DNA from: Ignelater luminosus
Lineage: Eukaryota; Arthropoda; Insecta; Coleoptera; Elateridae
Assembly: GCA_011009095.1 (NCBI GenBank)
Contig: VTPC01090701.1
Location: 186,001-250,000, forward strand
Direction of reading: 5' to 3'
Length of the DNA: 64,000 nucleotides
In this document: in pieces, positions 1 to 10,669 of the stretch
Layout of the letters: every line of letters begins with the position of its first letter
How positions within the stretch are numbered: position 1 is the stretch's first letter
Notes under the pieces: generated by a model
What the model was told of the DNA's origin: nothing
Database searches by the model: none
What the model saw: only the letters and a program-made list of their open reading frames with translations
Position numbers and translations under genes: made by a program

Positions 1-3000
1 TTTAATAGCGGGTAATTTTTTGTTGGCTTCAGCTCAAGTTGATTTTAATTTATTACAAAGACTCCTGGGTTCTTTATACGAATTTCTGTTTAAATTATAG
101 CCGAGACAGATTTAGCAATTGCTTAAGTTACATAACTGTAGATAAATAATAAATATATTTGGAGTTCTTGTCCAGGAAGTTAATTGTTATGTATAATAAA
201 TTGATTTATTATAGGTATTGAAATTATAACTATTATTTGTATGCAATTGCGGGTTATTTTTTGTGCGTCTGCAATTTTTCAATTAAAATTTTTATGTGTC
301 TGCGAACTTTATTATTTAAGCAATAAAGGAAAATATAATTATAACGAAATATAATAAATGGATGCATAGGAATTAGTTGTAATTAATTCCACTATTCTAC
401 AAAATGTGTATAAAAATGATGATAGCGACATGAATGCGCGCGCAGATTAAAGCTTATTCGTCCATTTTCGCAGCGGGAGAATTGTTCGGCATTATTCTGT
501 ATTGATCCACCTGATTTGTAGAATTGTGTGTTTGTTGTGTTAGTCCAGCATATTTTGGATAGGAATTTCAGCAAAACGAACATGTCAAAGGTAGGAATAT
601 TTATAATTTTTAATAAAAACGCGTTGATTCGTTCTAGCTTTCATTCAGTTTCTTTTTATTGAGAAATTTACACTCCGACATTTCCTGTAGGCAAAACATA
701 ATAATTATACAATCATTCTAAATGTGAAGATTCGTTATCGAATTTTAGAGCAGTGTTATGAAATTGATTTGCAATATAAATGCCGATTACATATGCTTAT
801 TTATGATAAGAACCGTTTTGAAACTCATATAACAGGTTAAAACGTTTACAAATAGTAATCCAAGTCGGCATTGACTGCTATGCAGCTGGAATCCGAGACC
901 AAATTTTTAATTTGTAAACTTGCATAAGAAGTAAAATAAAAAATTAGTTTAGAATTTATATAGATTTATTAAGTTCTTTTGGTTGTAATACTTTTAATAA
1001 TTAGCTATTTGTAGAATTTAAGCCCTTTGAATTAAAACAAAAGAATAACGAATGTTGGAATTCGCAGAATTTTTATTTTAGTTTTGTGTAAAATGTAAGA
1101 ATAATAATAATAATAATTCGTTTGACTCATTGTATTATAAAAATTACTGTAGCGTAAAAATTAATGGTTGTTGTCTATTTACTAGTATAAAGTCAGAGAT
1201 AGATCGAAATGCTTTTGAATAACTGATATTTAAAATCAGTGAAATAGAAACCGCAAGAAATTTAAAAATATATGGACATGCTTTCAGAAACATCAAAATA
1301 GTCATATAAAAATTTGTTTGATATCAGTGAATCGCCTTTTAGGTTAAATGCCTGTGCATGACATGTTGGCTATGGGTGAATAGGGAATTGTCTAATCCCC
1401 CTTTTGTTTTTATAGTTACGTAAGCAAACTTTTTGTTTGATCTAATTCTTTTTATCGATTTCCTGCACATTGTTTTAAAGATTTTAAACAGACGAAAAAA
1501 TTAACATTTTTATTTCCTATTTTAGTAACGAGAAAACGTCCATCGATACTATAACCTTTTAATAATTGCCGGAATATAGAAAAAAGAAAACATAAATTAC
1601 CTACGCCTACTTGTTTCTATTACAATGTTCATGGAAACAAATCCATTAATAATGTTTTGCTAAAAACTAATTTTTAAGTACCGGAATTAATCTTTAATCG
1701 ATCTCTACTAGGAATTTTCTTGGTGACTTCATGAAGTCTTTTATTGGATAAATGTATAAGCAGTTCAGCGATACAAAAAGCACTTTGTGTTGTCAAAAGA
1801 GTTGAGTTTTCAAAACTATTTGTTTCAAAGAAAATCTGAAGTGCGTTTCAATGTTATCAATCAATCTCCTATACTACTTGGATCTCTTTTTCCTCATACA
1901 TAGATTCTTTATAATCTGACCCATATATTTTGTAAAAAGTATCTTTGTAAAGGAAACACTTCCATTAACCCATTTTGTTATTTATTGTATATGACATATT
2001 TATTTTTATTGTTGCCGTTATTTCAGAATCTTTTCATTTCTGCTTTCTAACTTGAGAATGTATTTACATTTTTTGTGAGTATTCACATTTCTACGTACTA
2101 CGTTAGCATTTTTCAGAAATTCAAAGTTGCAACTTCTTCCTTTTTTACATGAATTTACTTCACCATTCAACTGAGGTACCGACAAATGCTTGTTGGAATA
2201 ATATCATTCGAATTGCAAACATCTCGAATGTGGGTGAGTAGGATATTTGAAGAGATTCACTAGCGAGTTCGATATCGGAAATGTTTTTGAACTGTTTCTA
2301 GATTTTTCAGTTTTCGGCAATTGGGCAATTTCATACTGAAATCCAAACATGATAATAGTAGAGTTCTGAAGTCACATACTTGAATAAAAAATCAAAATTA
2401 TAATTATATTTCCGCTATTGACGATTTCTCAAAGTTTGGGATTATCAAGTTACCTACCAACAAAAACCGTAATGGATTTTGTTAGTAGGACGTTTCTTGT
2501 AAAAAGTGTCATTTTGACTTTAAAAAGGACGATGATAAAGGAATTTTATATTGATTAAGCACTTTTAAGTTTTGATCGTCTAGAAGTTGAGGTGGTAATC
2601 GTGCTAAGCAGCAAATCAAAAGTCCTAATGTCTCAATTGCTGGAGTGATTTTTCTGCAAGAGATGTCTACAGATCTTTCGATTCTAAGCACAACAAGTAC
2701 CTGATCCATAAATCAAGTCACAACAAAAAGGGAAAAGACTACCGAACACTCTAACATCTCCTCTACATTGCTGCGATATTTGAATGAAAACAGTGACGAT
2801 ATAGAGAATTTCTCTGTGACTTCTGGGCATCAAGGTACTTTGAAAGAAGTCTTTACGAATGGATGGATAAATTGTGTTTATTCAGGCACCTATTCACTTA
2901 TAGATCAAATCAAATAAAAGAATCTAAAACAAGCCGATGCGAATTACACATTGTTTTCACCATCTCATATATTGTTATGTTTTCTTCTAATGGCTTAGAT

Positions 3001-3144
3001 GGATCATTTGCTTGAATTACCTGCTCTTGCACTACCGAGATGAAATCGCCAACTTTTTTCTTAAGCACACCTTTCCTTAGCAATCTTCCAGGTCTTTGTA
3101 CTGTTGTGCTGTCTCGTCTGAAATGCATTGGGAATATTTACTTA
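1..3144. other. AT-rich noncoding stretch
   Basis: I see no gene here. There is a short AAT microsatellite at about 1101-1118. Two minus-strand open stretches, at 2509-2709 (66 codons) and 2910-3128 (72 codons), have a protein-like look but match nothing I recognise. The second lies just beyond the 3' end of the RTE LINE, so it is flanking DNA rather than part of the LINE. Both lengths are within what chance gives at this base composition. Confidence 0.5.
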
Positions 3145-3660
3145 TCATGAAATCTCTTTTCAACCTATTTCGTTCATCAGCACTTAGCCCTTGACGTCCA
3201 CTGCTGGATATAGGCCTCTTGTATATTTCGCCATTGGTTTCGATCTCTTGCTGTACACATCTAATTTGTTTGTGTTCTTTTAATGTCATCGGACGACCTC
3301 TACTTCGAAAGGTCTTCTGTCTAGGCCTTCATTCTATAATCCTTTTGGTTCATCTGTCGTCCGTATACCTTGATAGATGTCCAGCACAGTTCCACTTTAG
3401 GGTTGCTGTTTTTCTTTACCGCGGTCTTTGTAAGAGTCGAGGTTTCTGACCAATATGTCAAAATGGGCAACACACACTGGCCGAAGACCTTTCTTTTCAA
3501 GCACAACGGGATATCTGACTTGAAGACATGACACAATCGTCCAAACGCAGCCCAGGTTAGTCCTACTTGCCTCACGATTGCACACGTTTGGTTGTCTCTT
3601 TCTAAATGTATCTCATGACCTAGATACTTATATGAGTACACTTGTTGAAGTAGCGGGTAG
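3145..3660 (-). mobile_element. 5'-truncated RTE-type LINE, C-terminal end of the endonuclease/RT protein
   Basis: The minus-strand frame at 3641-3321 carries the C-terminal region of RTE-clade LINE proteins: YKYLGHEI, then LTWAAFGRL, DIPLCLKRKVFGQCVLP and a degenerate LTYWSET where most relatives have LTYGxET. After frameshifts the family tail continues: DDIKRTQ at about 3290, then an ARDRNQWRNIQEAYIQQW block at about 3250-3200. The coding end is followed by a short tail at about 3170-3145. The RT palm, fingers and endonuclease are absent, which is typical of 5' truncation during target-primed reverse transcription. At least two frameshifts or stops make it dead. Sequence upstream on the element strand (3660-3850) is GC-richer but I cannot place it in the family. 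The RTE assignment rests on remembered family motifs and has not been aligned. Confidence 0.75.
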
Positions 3661-5579
3661 ATACTCTTCCACGATCCCGATGGAAGATAGATCTACTTCA
3701 GGTATGCAACCCTGCCCACGCGAGCCTTGACTCTCCCCGTTCCTACTACCAAACACCCATCAACCTTTTTCTATTTCCTATAATTCCCCCCCTTCCAACA
3801 CGCATGGGCCAGCGCGATAGGAAAATTGGTCATTATATCCTCGTTTGATGAACCTATTTCGTTACTCTAAGAGAAATTGCTTTTTACAAGCCTTCTTGCA
3901 GGGAGTAAGCACTTAAACTTTCGATGTGATGTTAATTATCAACATTTAAGAAAAATAAACAAAAACGAAATTTAATATCGTTTAATGTAATCGATTCCCT
4001 TCACTGGTGGTACTAAAAAAATAGACTTCAGAAAACAGAAAAATTTATTATAAAAGAGTTATATAGTTATGAATATTCTTTACTTGCCTTCAATCAAGAA
4101 AGTGGCGGAATCGATTTTAAAATCTGATAGATTGTGAACAAAGAATATCCTTAGACATAGCTAAACATCAATAGAATAGAGAGGTCAGGGTCTTTCAAAT
4201 AACGAAGTTTCATGAAAATTAATCACTTTCCTCATTATTATAACATTGCAACATTGTGAAATAGCAAAATAGAAGTTTAAAAAATTTAACAATATTATTA
4301 TATTGTTATTATATTATTATAAATTATATTATATTTAGTTAGTCCTCGATGTAATTATTGACTGGTCATGCAACGGTATTATGTGTGATAGCTGATAGAA
4401 TAGACTAAACCTACAGACTGCTTTTTTATAAACGTCATTATGAGAATAACGGTGACTGCCTGAGTTTCAATTTTTATAATTTTCATTATTTCTTGATTTA
4501 AGTTTATTGTAGCTTTCATGTATTTTCTTTAGTTTAGTCAAAAAAAGACTCAAACAAACTCCTTGAATTTCAATCATAAAATAAGTATTTACTAAAAGTG
4601 CAATATTTGTATAATATTGTTGAAGTTATGTACTGGTAAATGATGATTGTTAAATATAGGAATTGTCTTTAAAACATAGAAAATAAAGAATTTAACCGAC
4701 TTACCCTGTATTTAATGGCGTACTTTGTTAACGATTAAATGATTCAAGGTAAAAATGCAAAAATATGAAAAATCAATCTTGTATGTTAAAAAGTAGTTGT
4801 CAGTCAACAGTCAAAATCTACATTAACATCGTTATTGAAAAATTCTAGACACGAGAGGACTTTCTTATAGTTTTTAATGAATTGTTTTGCTGACTGTAAA
4901 ACACATGAACCTTTGAATCCATGCTAAAATTCTGTTAACACTTAGAATCTGAAGTACAGATACACTTAGCAGTTTCGCTCACATCTCCAAGCCGATTTAC
5001 ATCAAGTTTAGGACATTAATAAAGTAGAATCTTTAAATCAGTTGTTGAAATTTCGTAAAATGTATCCGTGCGGAACTGACCCCTTATACTATTTCTCCAT
5101 CAATTTTGGACTTACCTTGTGTTATCTTGTCACTCACTTATTACTTGTAACAGTAGATTAAAAGAACCAATCATAAAACATTCAGATGCATGAACAAGAC
5201 AGCTCTATTTAGTTTGGGTATCACAGGTAAAATAAAGTAACACACCAGTATACATACTTAAATAATTAAGAAAAAAGGACATCTCCCATAAGCAAATAAT
5301 AATTCGAGGAATCTCAACCACATTCTTTTCATCCATTTATGCAAAAGGCTTAATGGCCAGAAAAATATGAGGTTTGGCAAGAAACTATCAACTTATTACA
5401 GTTACAGTTATAACAATATCTTCCAGGCTTATATATTTGCTGCTGGTTGGTCGCAAAGTTTTTTCACATTTTGACTACTCCATTAAGACGAAGCAGAAAA
5501 CTCGAGTTGTTCTCCAATGTGAAGAAACTGCTATGCTAAACTATTTTTAGGAGTTTATTGGTTCAAGTTAGCTTAGCAC
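3661..5579. other. Noncoding stretch, no recognisable feature
   Basis: After a GC-richer patch at 3680-3830 next to the LINE, the sequence is AT-rich with no open frame worth reporting. At 4285-4335 there is a low-complexity run built of ATT and TAT. Confidence 0.5.
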
Positions 5580-5583
5580 TATA

Positions 5584-5820
5584 CTGTGTGTCCACATCTC
5601 GATGCTCACTATTGGGATCTTGGAAATTTGAGAGATACGAAGTCGGTTAAATTAGAAAAGATTTGTCTATTTTGGAGATCAGTTTACTTATACTTTTGTT
5701 TTTCAGAAAAGTTCACGGTTTCCTAGATATTTGCTAAAAACGAAATTATCTTATTTTTTTAAAATGAAATTATCTCAGGAACGAGCAAAGATAGTTAAGA
5801 ACAGCGAAGAGGGTGTTTAT
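5584..5820 (+). mobile_element. Single arm of the long-TIR foldback family
   Basis: This segment is a diverged copy of the left arm of the complete element at 25565-26450. Shared landmarks in order are the terminal CTGTGTGTCCACAT (CAGTGTGTCCACAT in the other copies), GATGCTCACTATTGGGATC, GAGATACGAAGTCGGTTAAA, TATTTTGGAGATCAGTTTAC, AGATATTTGCTAAAAACGAA and CTCAGGAACGAGCAAAGATAG. The terminus is preceded by TA at 5582-5583, as in the complete copy. Homology stops at about 5820, exactly where copia RT sequence begins. Either the element inserted into the copia pol gene and later lost its other arm, or a deletion fused the two. Confidence 0.75.
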
Positions 5821-6380
5821 GCCGAGATGACTCATCTGCTGCACTTTTAAGCTTGGAAACCCATTTACACTTAACCACATTTTTGTTTGTCGGTCCATCC
5901 ACTAACTCTCAAGTTTCATTATCAGCTAGTGCCAACATTTCTTCTTTCATGGCCTGCTTCTATAAATTCTTGTCTGATCTTAAATACACTTCAACACTCT
6001 GTGGATCATTTGAATTTACAATGTAAAATGAATAAACCATATCATCGTCCACTTTTGGTCGTCTTTGTCTAAGAGGATATCTTCTTTTTTCCCCTTGTTT
6101 TAGTTTGAAATCACTGGACACTATGAATTCCTCAACATAATTTTCAATGCTGGTTGTTTCAATGTCACCTTCTTCAACAGAATTTTCCATTTCTGTACTC
6201 GATGGAGTCTCATCGATTTCTTCATTTTTCTGAGAATTTATTTGTATAGCTACTGTTTCAGTATTTTCTACTTCGTCTTGGATTTTCTCTATATCATTAT
6301 TATTTTCATTATTGACTGTAGACTCGATAAAAATAACATTTCTAGCTGTAATCGTATTCTTAGGATTTTCTAGATTCACA
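5821..6380 (-). pseudogene. Copia-1 integrase-RT linker and first residues of RT
   Basis: The 139-codon frame at 6379-5960 is rich in E, N, D and T with a KRRYPLRQRRPKVD block, the basic RxxRxRRPP-type motif that lies between integrase and RT in copia polyproteins. After a stop or frame change the RT begins: KQAMKEEMLALADNET, ELVDGPTNKNVVKCKWVSKLK, matching the opening of copia RT (W-K-x-A-M, then CKWVFK). The homology stops at about 5821. The active-site YVDD region is absent. Confidence 0.8.
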
Positions 6381-6866
6381 AGGCGCTAGCTTTTTGTGTC
6401 TTTAGAATATCCCACCATCACATACTGACAGGATTTCTTATCTAGTTTTTCCTTTTCTGTTCTGGAATGTGCACTTGGGCTCTACTTCCAAAGACCCTTA
6501 AATGGGATACATCAACTTTTTCATGTGTCCCAACTTCTTCGGGCACAGCCTCTTTTATGGGTGCAGTTGGGCACCGATTTTTTAAATATATTGCAGTATT
6601 AATAGCCTCGGCCCAATATTTCTTGCTTAAACCGGAGTCAAATAACATGCATCTTATTTTTTCCACCAGAATTCGATTAGTACGCTCTGGCACACCATTT
6701 TGTTGCGGTGCGTATGGAATCGTAGTTTGATGCCTGATACCACATTTCTTTAAAAAATTTTCAAACTCTTGACTAGTATATTCACCACCATTGTCAGTGT
6801 GAAGAACCTTGATGGACTTACCAATCTGATTTTCCACCATTATTTTAAATTCTTGAAATTTTGTTA
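6370..6866 (-). pseudogene. Copia-1 integrase, C-terminal half of the catalytic core
   Basis: The minus-strand frame begins near EFKIMVENQIGK and continues with HTDNGGEY (second catalytic Asp), then PQQNGVPERTNR, which holds the catalytic Glu of the D,D(35)E core. These are followed by the family landmarks YWAEAINTAIYLKNRCP and HLRVFGSRAQVHIP. Both visible catalytic residues are intact; the first Asp was removed by the internal deletion. After a frameshift near 6440 the next block reads KSCQYVMVGYSKDTKS in another frame and hits a TAG. Integrase joins the cDNA ends to host DNA. This copy cannot be functional. Confidence 0.87.
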
Positions 6867-6867
6867 A

Positions 6868-7110
6868 CAGATAATAGATTTGCAGCTAAATTAGGAACAA
6901 ACATTAGATTGGTAACTGTCTTTACATGCTTACTACTAAACTATTTAAAATTTATGCTAATGTTACCTGTTCCACTTGACACTATTTTGCTAGAATCTAC
7001 CACAGCTATATCACTACACTCACTTGCACTAAAATATGACATCCATTCCTTACTTTGGGACGTATGCGATGTTACACCAGAATCTATAATCCAATCCATT
7101 GTTGAAGTTG
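6868..7110 (-). pseudogene. Copia-1 aspartic protease and start of the pre-integrase region
   Basis: In the frame that opens just after the zinc knuckle the minus strand reads DWIIDSGVTSH, the catalytic DSG triad of copia proteases, in the usual context W-x-x-DSGAT/S-x-H. It continues through a VSSGTGNI block to NLMFVPNLAANLLSVNK, the family motif that follows the protease. One in-frame TAG interrupts it. The reading ends at about 6868, where the sequence jumps into integrase. The missing part would hold the rest of the pre-integrase zinc domain and the first catalytic aspartate of integrase. Confidence 0.75.
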
Positions 7111-7857
7111 GTCGTCAGCAATGTAGTGTTGTGTGATTTCTTTTGTAAGCTTTTAGTATTTTGCTTTTCTTCCATATTTGGACATGCAGGTTTCTTGTGT
7201 CCCTCTTCACCACATAAATAGCACTTAATTTTCTTTTTAAATGGTTTCTTTTTTCTGTTGTCCTTTGAATATAGAGCGGTCTCTTTACTTTTAGCTTCAT
7301 CTCTCAATTTTCGCCTTGCACTCTCTTCTAACAAGATAACTTTGATATCTTCAGATTTCAGCTTCTCCTTACCATGGGTAATAGTGGTTACCAGAGCTTC
7401 ATAATCAGAATTAACTCCATTTAGCATCACAAAAGCAATCCATTTATCTTCAACAGCTTCACCAATATCGGCAAGCTTTTGGGCTGTTGATAAGATATCT
7501 GTAAGAAATTCTTCCATAGATGTAAATCAATCCTGTTTAGTATCGAACAGTTTTCTTGTTAACGGCTCATGCCTCTGCCTTGGTAGGCATGTCCCATGCT
7601 TCTTTAGTACTCTTCGTATTACACACGTGTACATAACATGACGGTTTAATTGTTAGGCATACTTTTGCAAGAGCTCTGTTATCATTTTCAAGGTTTGTTT
7701 CGTTTAAAGTTTCATCTACTGCGCACATTTTCATAGCAAACTTCCACGACCCATAATTCGACTGTCCCTCCAACTTCTCAATATTTGGTACGGAAGTGGA
7801 TACTGTTATAGGTGATGAAATACTTGAAACACTTGTCGTGATCGTCACGATGCACAT
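7050..7857 (-). pseudogene. Copia-1 gag (nucleocapsid) remnant
   Basis: The first piece (7857-7567, 96 codons) starts about 55 bases after the primer site and has the copia gag N-terminal pattern, with a LEGQSNYGSWKFAMK block that resembles the usual L-x-G-x-N-Y-x-x-W. The second piece (7517-7050) carries the rest of gag, including KWIAFVMLNG and a CCHC zinc knuckle CYLCGEEGHKKPAC (C-x2-C-x4-H-x4-C), preceded by a lysine-rich stretch. The two pieces are separated by a frameshift near 7520-7570. In the full element gag coats and packages the RNA in virus-like particles. The last codons of the second frame run out of frame over the protease, so another frameshift lies near 7110. Confidence 0.85.
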
Positions 7858-7912
7858 TTATCACATCAATTTTTAATGCAAAAAGTTTACAATTCGCACA
7901 GTTTTTTAATTT

Positions 7913-7927
7913 ACTGGGCCCATAACC
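7913..7927 (-). other. Copia primer-binding site, internal half of initiator tRNA-Met
   Basis: On the minus strand the 15 bases after the LTR read GGTTATGGGCCCAGT. As I recall it, this is the primer-binding site of Drosophila copia, which pairs with an internal fragment of initiator tRNA-Met rather than with a tRNA 3' end. It abuts the CTAACA end of the LTR, the expected position for minus-strand DNA priming. Confidence 0.8.
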
Positions 7928-8158
7928 TGTTAGGTCGTGATAGCAGTGAGAGTTTGCAATTAAACAACATAATAGAAGTTATTTAAGAGTATATACTTCT
8001 AATATATTTTATAAACAAACTCAAATAAAAACAATATCATGACTTATTATCATAACCTAATTTATTTTTGTTATGTATATTGTGTCTCACGTACCTACTG
8101 CTACTACCTTACACAACCCAAACATTAGATTATACTATCATAAGTCTTATTACTAACA
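7928..8158 (-). repeat. 5' LTR of copia-1
   Basis: The 231-base segment has perfect 6-base inverted ends: on the plus strand it begins TGTTAG and ends CTAACA, giving the TG...CA ends of an LTR. It sits exactly next to the primer-binding site with no spacer. On the element strand it contains an AATAAA-type signal and TATA-like runs. The length is close to that of other insect copia LTRs (about 200-300 bases). The outer flank is GTTGT at 8159-8163, which would be one copy of the target duplication; the other end is lost. Confidence 0.8.
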
Positions 8159-8163
8159 GTTGT

Positions 8164-9950
8164 ACCTATACCATTCAATGGGGTATCTCTAGAGAATTCT
8201 CCGAAGTTTTTGGTTCACATACTATTCTGGTTTTTGTTAGTTAAACGCACACATTTAACTTGATGTACTACAAACTTCACTGTTATCGTTCGTTACATAC
8301 CTGTTCGTTATTACGAGCCTGTGCTATTATAGATGCATGTGTTCTAAAAGTATTACATTGGACGTAACTTTCTACAGTTTAACGTATTCTGAAGAGAGAT
8401 TATTGATTGTCAATGTATGTTATGACTTTCCTTTGTTCATTTTACATTTAACAATCAGAATAAGACTAAAAAGTTAAGATTGACCACTACTGTCATTTTT
8501 TCTTCTTTTTTTTAAATAAAAGCTTTTATTGTTTTACTTTACTTAAAAATGATTGGGTTATAAATTTTTCTGATCCAATCCATCATAAAAGCCAGCGTTG
8601 CGTAAAAATCGATGGTTACTTGTCTGGTTGTCAGTCTGGTTATTACAGAACACCATATTAAGCTGTAAACACATTTTTTATTCATAAAAGAAACTTCTCA
8701 GTGTATTAGATGGAAACAATTTCTAAAAATAAAAGATTTCAAGAGTTATTATAATGGAAGATGTCACGAAACTTAAAATGATCTAGAAATTTTATTAATC
8801 ACAGGTAATTTTGTGTGTTTTCTCAAAAAAAAAAAGGTTGAGTGGTACTTATAATTAAATAAAAATCAGTAAATTAAAATATAAATTAAATTGAATGTGA
8901 TGGGTTGAAATTTTAAGCGTTATTTTTAGTGTACACACATAGAGTGGCATTTATAAAATGCAGTTGTAATTACTTTGACCCATTCTATCACGTAAAGTAC
9001 CGTTGCATAAAAAAGTACACGATTGCATTGCAACCTTCTCTGTTAGGTTATTATTTAATAATTAACGTTTTGTGTAATAACTAAAGCAAATGCAAGAATA
9101 TTTTAAAGATAATTTAGGAAAACGAAAAAGCATTAAATTCGTCTAGAAATATATTATGAAATGCCATGTACTAAGTGAATTCCGCAATAATTTTATTGGC
9201 ACACATACATTTTATTGATCGGTGTCAAAGACATTTACAGTGGTTTTTAGAACAACTAAATCTTTTAAGGGTTGAAAACCTTATAAATAATTGTTTTAAC
9301 GTCGTCGATAAAAGTTGCGAGGTCATTACTCTATTGAAATGGAAACGTTAATTACATACAAAAGTGTATTTTTTTATGTAGTACATGAACTTTCTCAGAA
9401 TCTGTTCTTTAGGTAGGTACACGCAGGACATTAATTTAATTCAAATTCAAATATGGAGACTTAAGATTCTTAGAAATAAACGAAGCTTATATGAAAATTT
9501 TAACAAACAAGCTTTCAGAATTTTAAAGCGAATTAAAAAAACAATTGATACAATATATAGTATACAAGACAAGAATGAATGAGAATAGATTAATTGCGAT
9601 CTAAATGTGTAAGGTATGTAATGTCATTTTAAAGTTTTGCATACTTATCCGAATTTTACGTTGAATTTTGTTTTAAATACATTCATTTAATATAAATTTA
9701 TCGCTTCGTCTTACTTTTTAATGTTTAGCAAGTTGTTTATATTGCTAACAGATATTTTTCTTTGGAGTTCTGTTGTTAAGAATTAAAATGTGTTCGATAA
9801 ATGGTTTTAGGCTTCTTTCATTAGCGAAATCCGATACATTATTTTATGACCCGAACGTGCTTTGTGCTGTTTTTTTAAATCTTTGTTATATTTTTCAACT
9901 GTATTTCCAAGAAAGAACATGTTCGTAATTTGCTAATTCATGTCTGGCAG
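8164..9950. other. Noncoding stretch, possibly with old dispersed repeats
   Basis: No gene is visible. Segments at about 8568-8640 and 8975-9050 share a loose pattern: a TGAYCCATTCTAT-like start, then GTTGCRTAAAAA. A weaker third example is at about 1120-1185. This may be an old dispersed repeat, but the similarity is low. A plus-strand frame at 9385-9582 is short and AT-driven. Confidence 0.35.
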
Positions 9951-9959
9951 AAGATAATT

Positions 9960-10222
9960 CTACAGTAAAGAAATGATATCCAGTAGTTTTCCATTATCCA
10001 ATTTATCGTCTGTATTTTGTTTGGAGATATCTTGTGCAAGTGACTTCTCTATTTTACCAAACCGTTCCCTTTGTTGGTACTTTGTGATTTTCTCGAGGAG
10101 TCGAAATTTGGACACCGTGGAACGCGAGTGTTCACCGCGCCTTCGCGGGTCCAAGCGGACCCGGTGCTTCTCGCGTTTTGTTTCGATCTTTAAGTGTGGC
10201 GCACGGTTAATTTCGACATTTT
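9960..10222 (-). pseudogene. Coding-like relic of unknown family
   Basis: A minus-strand ATG at about 10222 opens with MSKLTVRHT and meets a stop. A one-base shift restores a long frame down to 9960 (64 codons from 10154) with a basic start, DPRRRGEHSR, and a charged, helix-like body FRLLEKITKYQQRERFGKIE. I do not recognise it. The basic part overlaps the strong hairpin structure at 10121-10177, so that part may reflect palindromic DNA rather than protein selection. The helical part could be a fragment of a transposon protein or an old exon. Confidence 0.25.
10121..10177. other. GC-rich imperfect palindrome able to form a three-way junction
   Basis: The outer stem AACGCGAG (10121-10128) pairs with CTCGCGTT (10170-10177). 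The inner stem CACCG (10133-10137) pairs with CGGTG (10162-10166). It encloses two back-to-back hairpins with no unpaired base between them: CGC-CTTC-GCG (10138-10147) and GGTCC-AAGC-GGACC (10148-10161). That is 21 pairs in 57 bases, in DNA that is otherwise about two-thirds AT. An alternative pairing CCGCG/CGCGG also exists in the middle. It could be a structured RNA element or a transposon-end hairpin. I see no Helitron-type CTRR end next to it. Confidence 0.6.
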
Positions 10223-10283
10223 AGTGGCTGTGAATTTGCTTTGGTTTTCTATTTGGTTTATGGGCATTAATTTGCATTTTGAG

Positions 10284-10316
10284 TTAATCCTCGAGGGAGG
10301 CCTCTTTGAGGATTAA
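10284..10316. other. Perfect 9-base inverted repeat
   Basis: TTAATCCTC (10284-10292) and GAGGATTAA (10308-10316) are exact reverse complements around a 15-base centre that itself contains GAGG and CCTC. It lies about 105 bases from the three-way-junction structure and may belong to the same element. Confidence 0.5.
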
Positions 10317-10379
10317 AATATTGACGCATCATTGTGCGGATGAACGTAAAAATTCATATGCTGAAAGGTGTTACCTGTA

Positions 10380-10665
10380 TTTTTACCAGTATGTGGAGAT
10401 GAACGACAAGCTCATCGTCCCTGTCTTCATTAGAAGGGTCGTGTAAAGAAGTAACCGCGTCGAGCCAGTTATTTGGAAATTATTTAGTCTCACTTTCTCC
10501 TTGAGTTTTGGTTTAGTCATTATGAAAATCTCCGTTATGTACCTGGTGTTCTTTGACTCCGCTATCTTCGTCATACTCCCTGGCTGATGGAATCAATATC
10601 CCATCTTCAGTGTCCATCGAGAGATCTGGTATTCTCTTCGTTATTGAGAAAATTAAAGTTTTGTG
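10380..10665 (-). pseudogene. Acidic coding-like relic of unknown family, two in-frame stops
   Basis: On the minus strand one frame reads through about 90 codons with only two stops. Visible blocks are MDTEDGILIPSAREYDEDSG (ATG near 10610) and, after the stops, NNWLDAVTSLHDPSNEDRDD. The acidic, serine-rich composition differs from the lysine/asparagine/phenylalanine look of chance frames in this window. It could be the acidic N-terminus of a transposase or an old host exon. I cannot name it. Confidence 0.25.
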
Positions 10666-10669
10666 TTTG

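Larger units (their letters stand above)
5821..8158 (-). mobile_element. Truncated Ty1/copia LTR retrotransposon (copia-1)
   Basis: Read on the minus strand the order is 5' LTR, primer-binding site, gag, protease, integrase, linker and the first residues of RT, which is the copia order (integrase before RT). The 3' side (most of RT, RNase H and the 3' LTR) is missing: copia homology ends at about 5821 against an unrelated inverted-repeat element. A second internal deletion at about 6867 joins the protease/pre-integrase region to the middle of integrase. There are several frameshifts and in-frame stops, so it is inactive. Only one LTR remains, so neither the age from LTR divergence nor the target duplication can be read. 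Confidence 0.88.
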
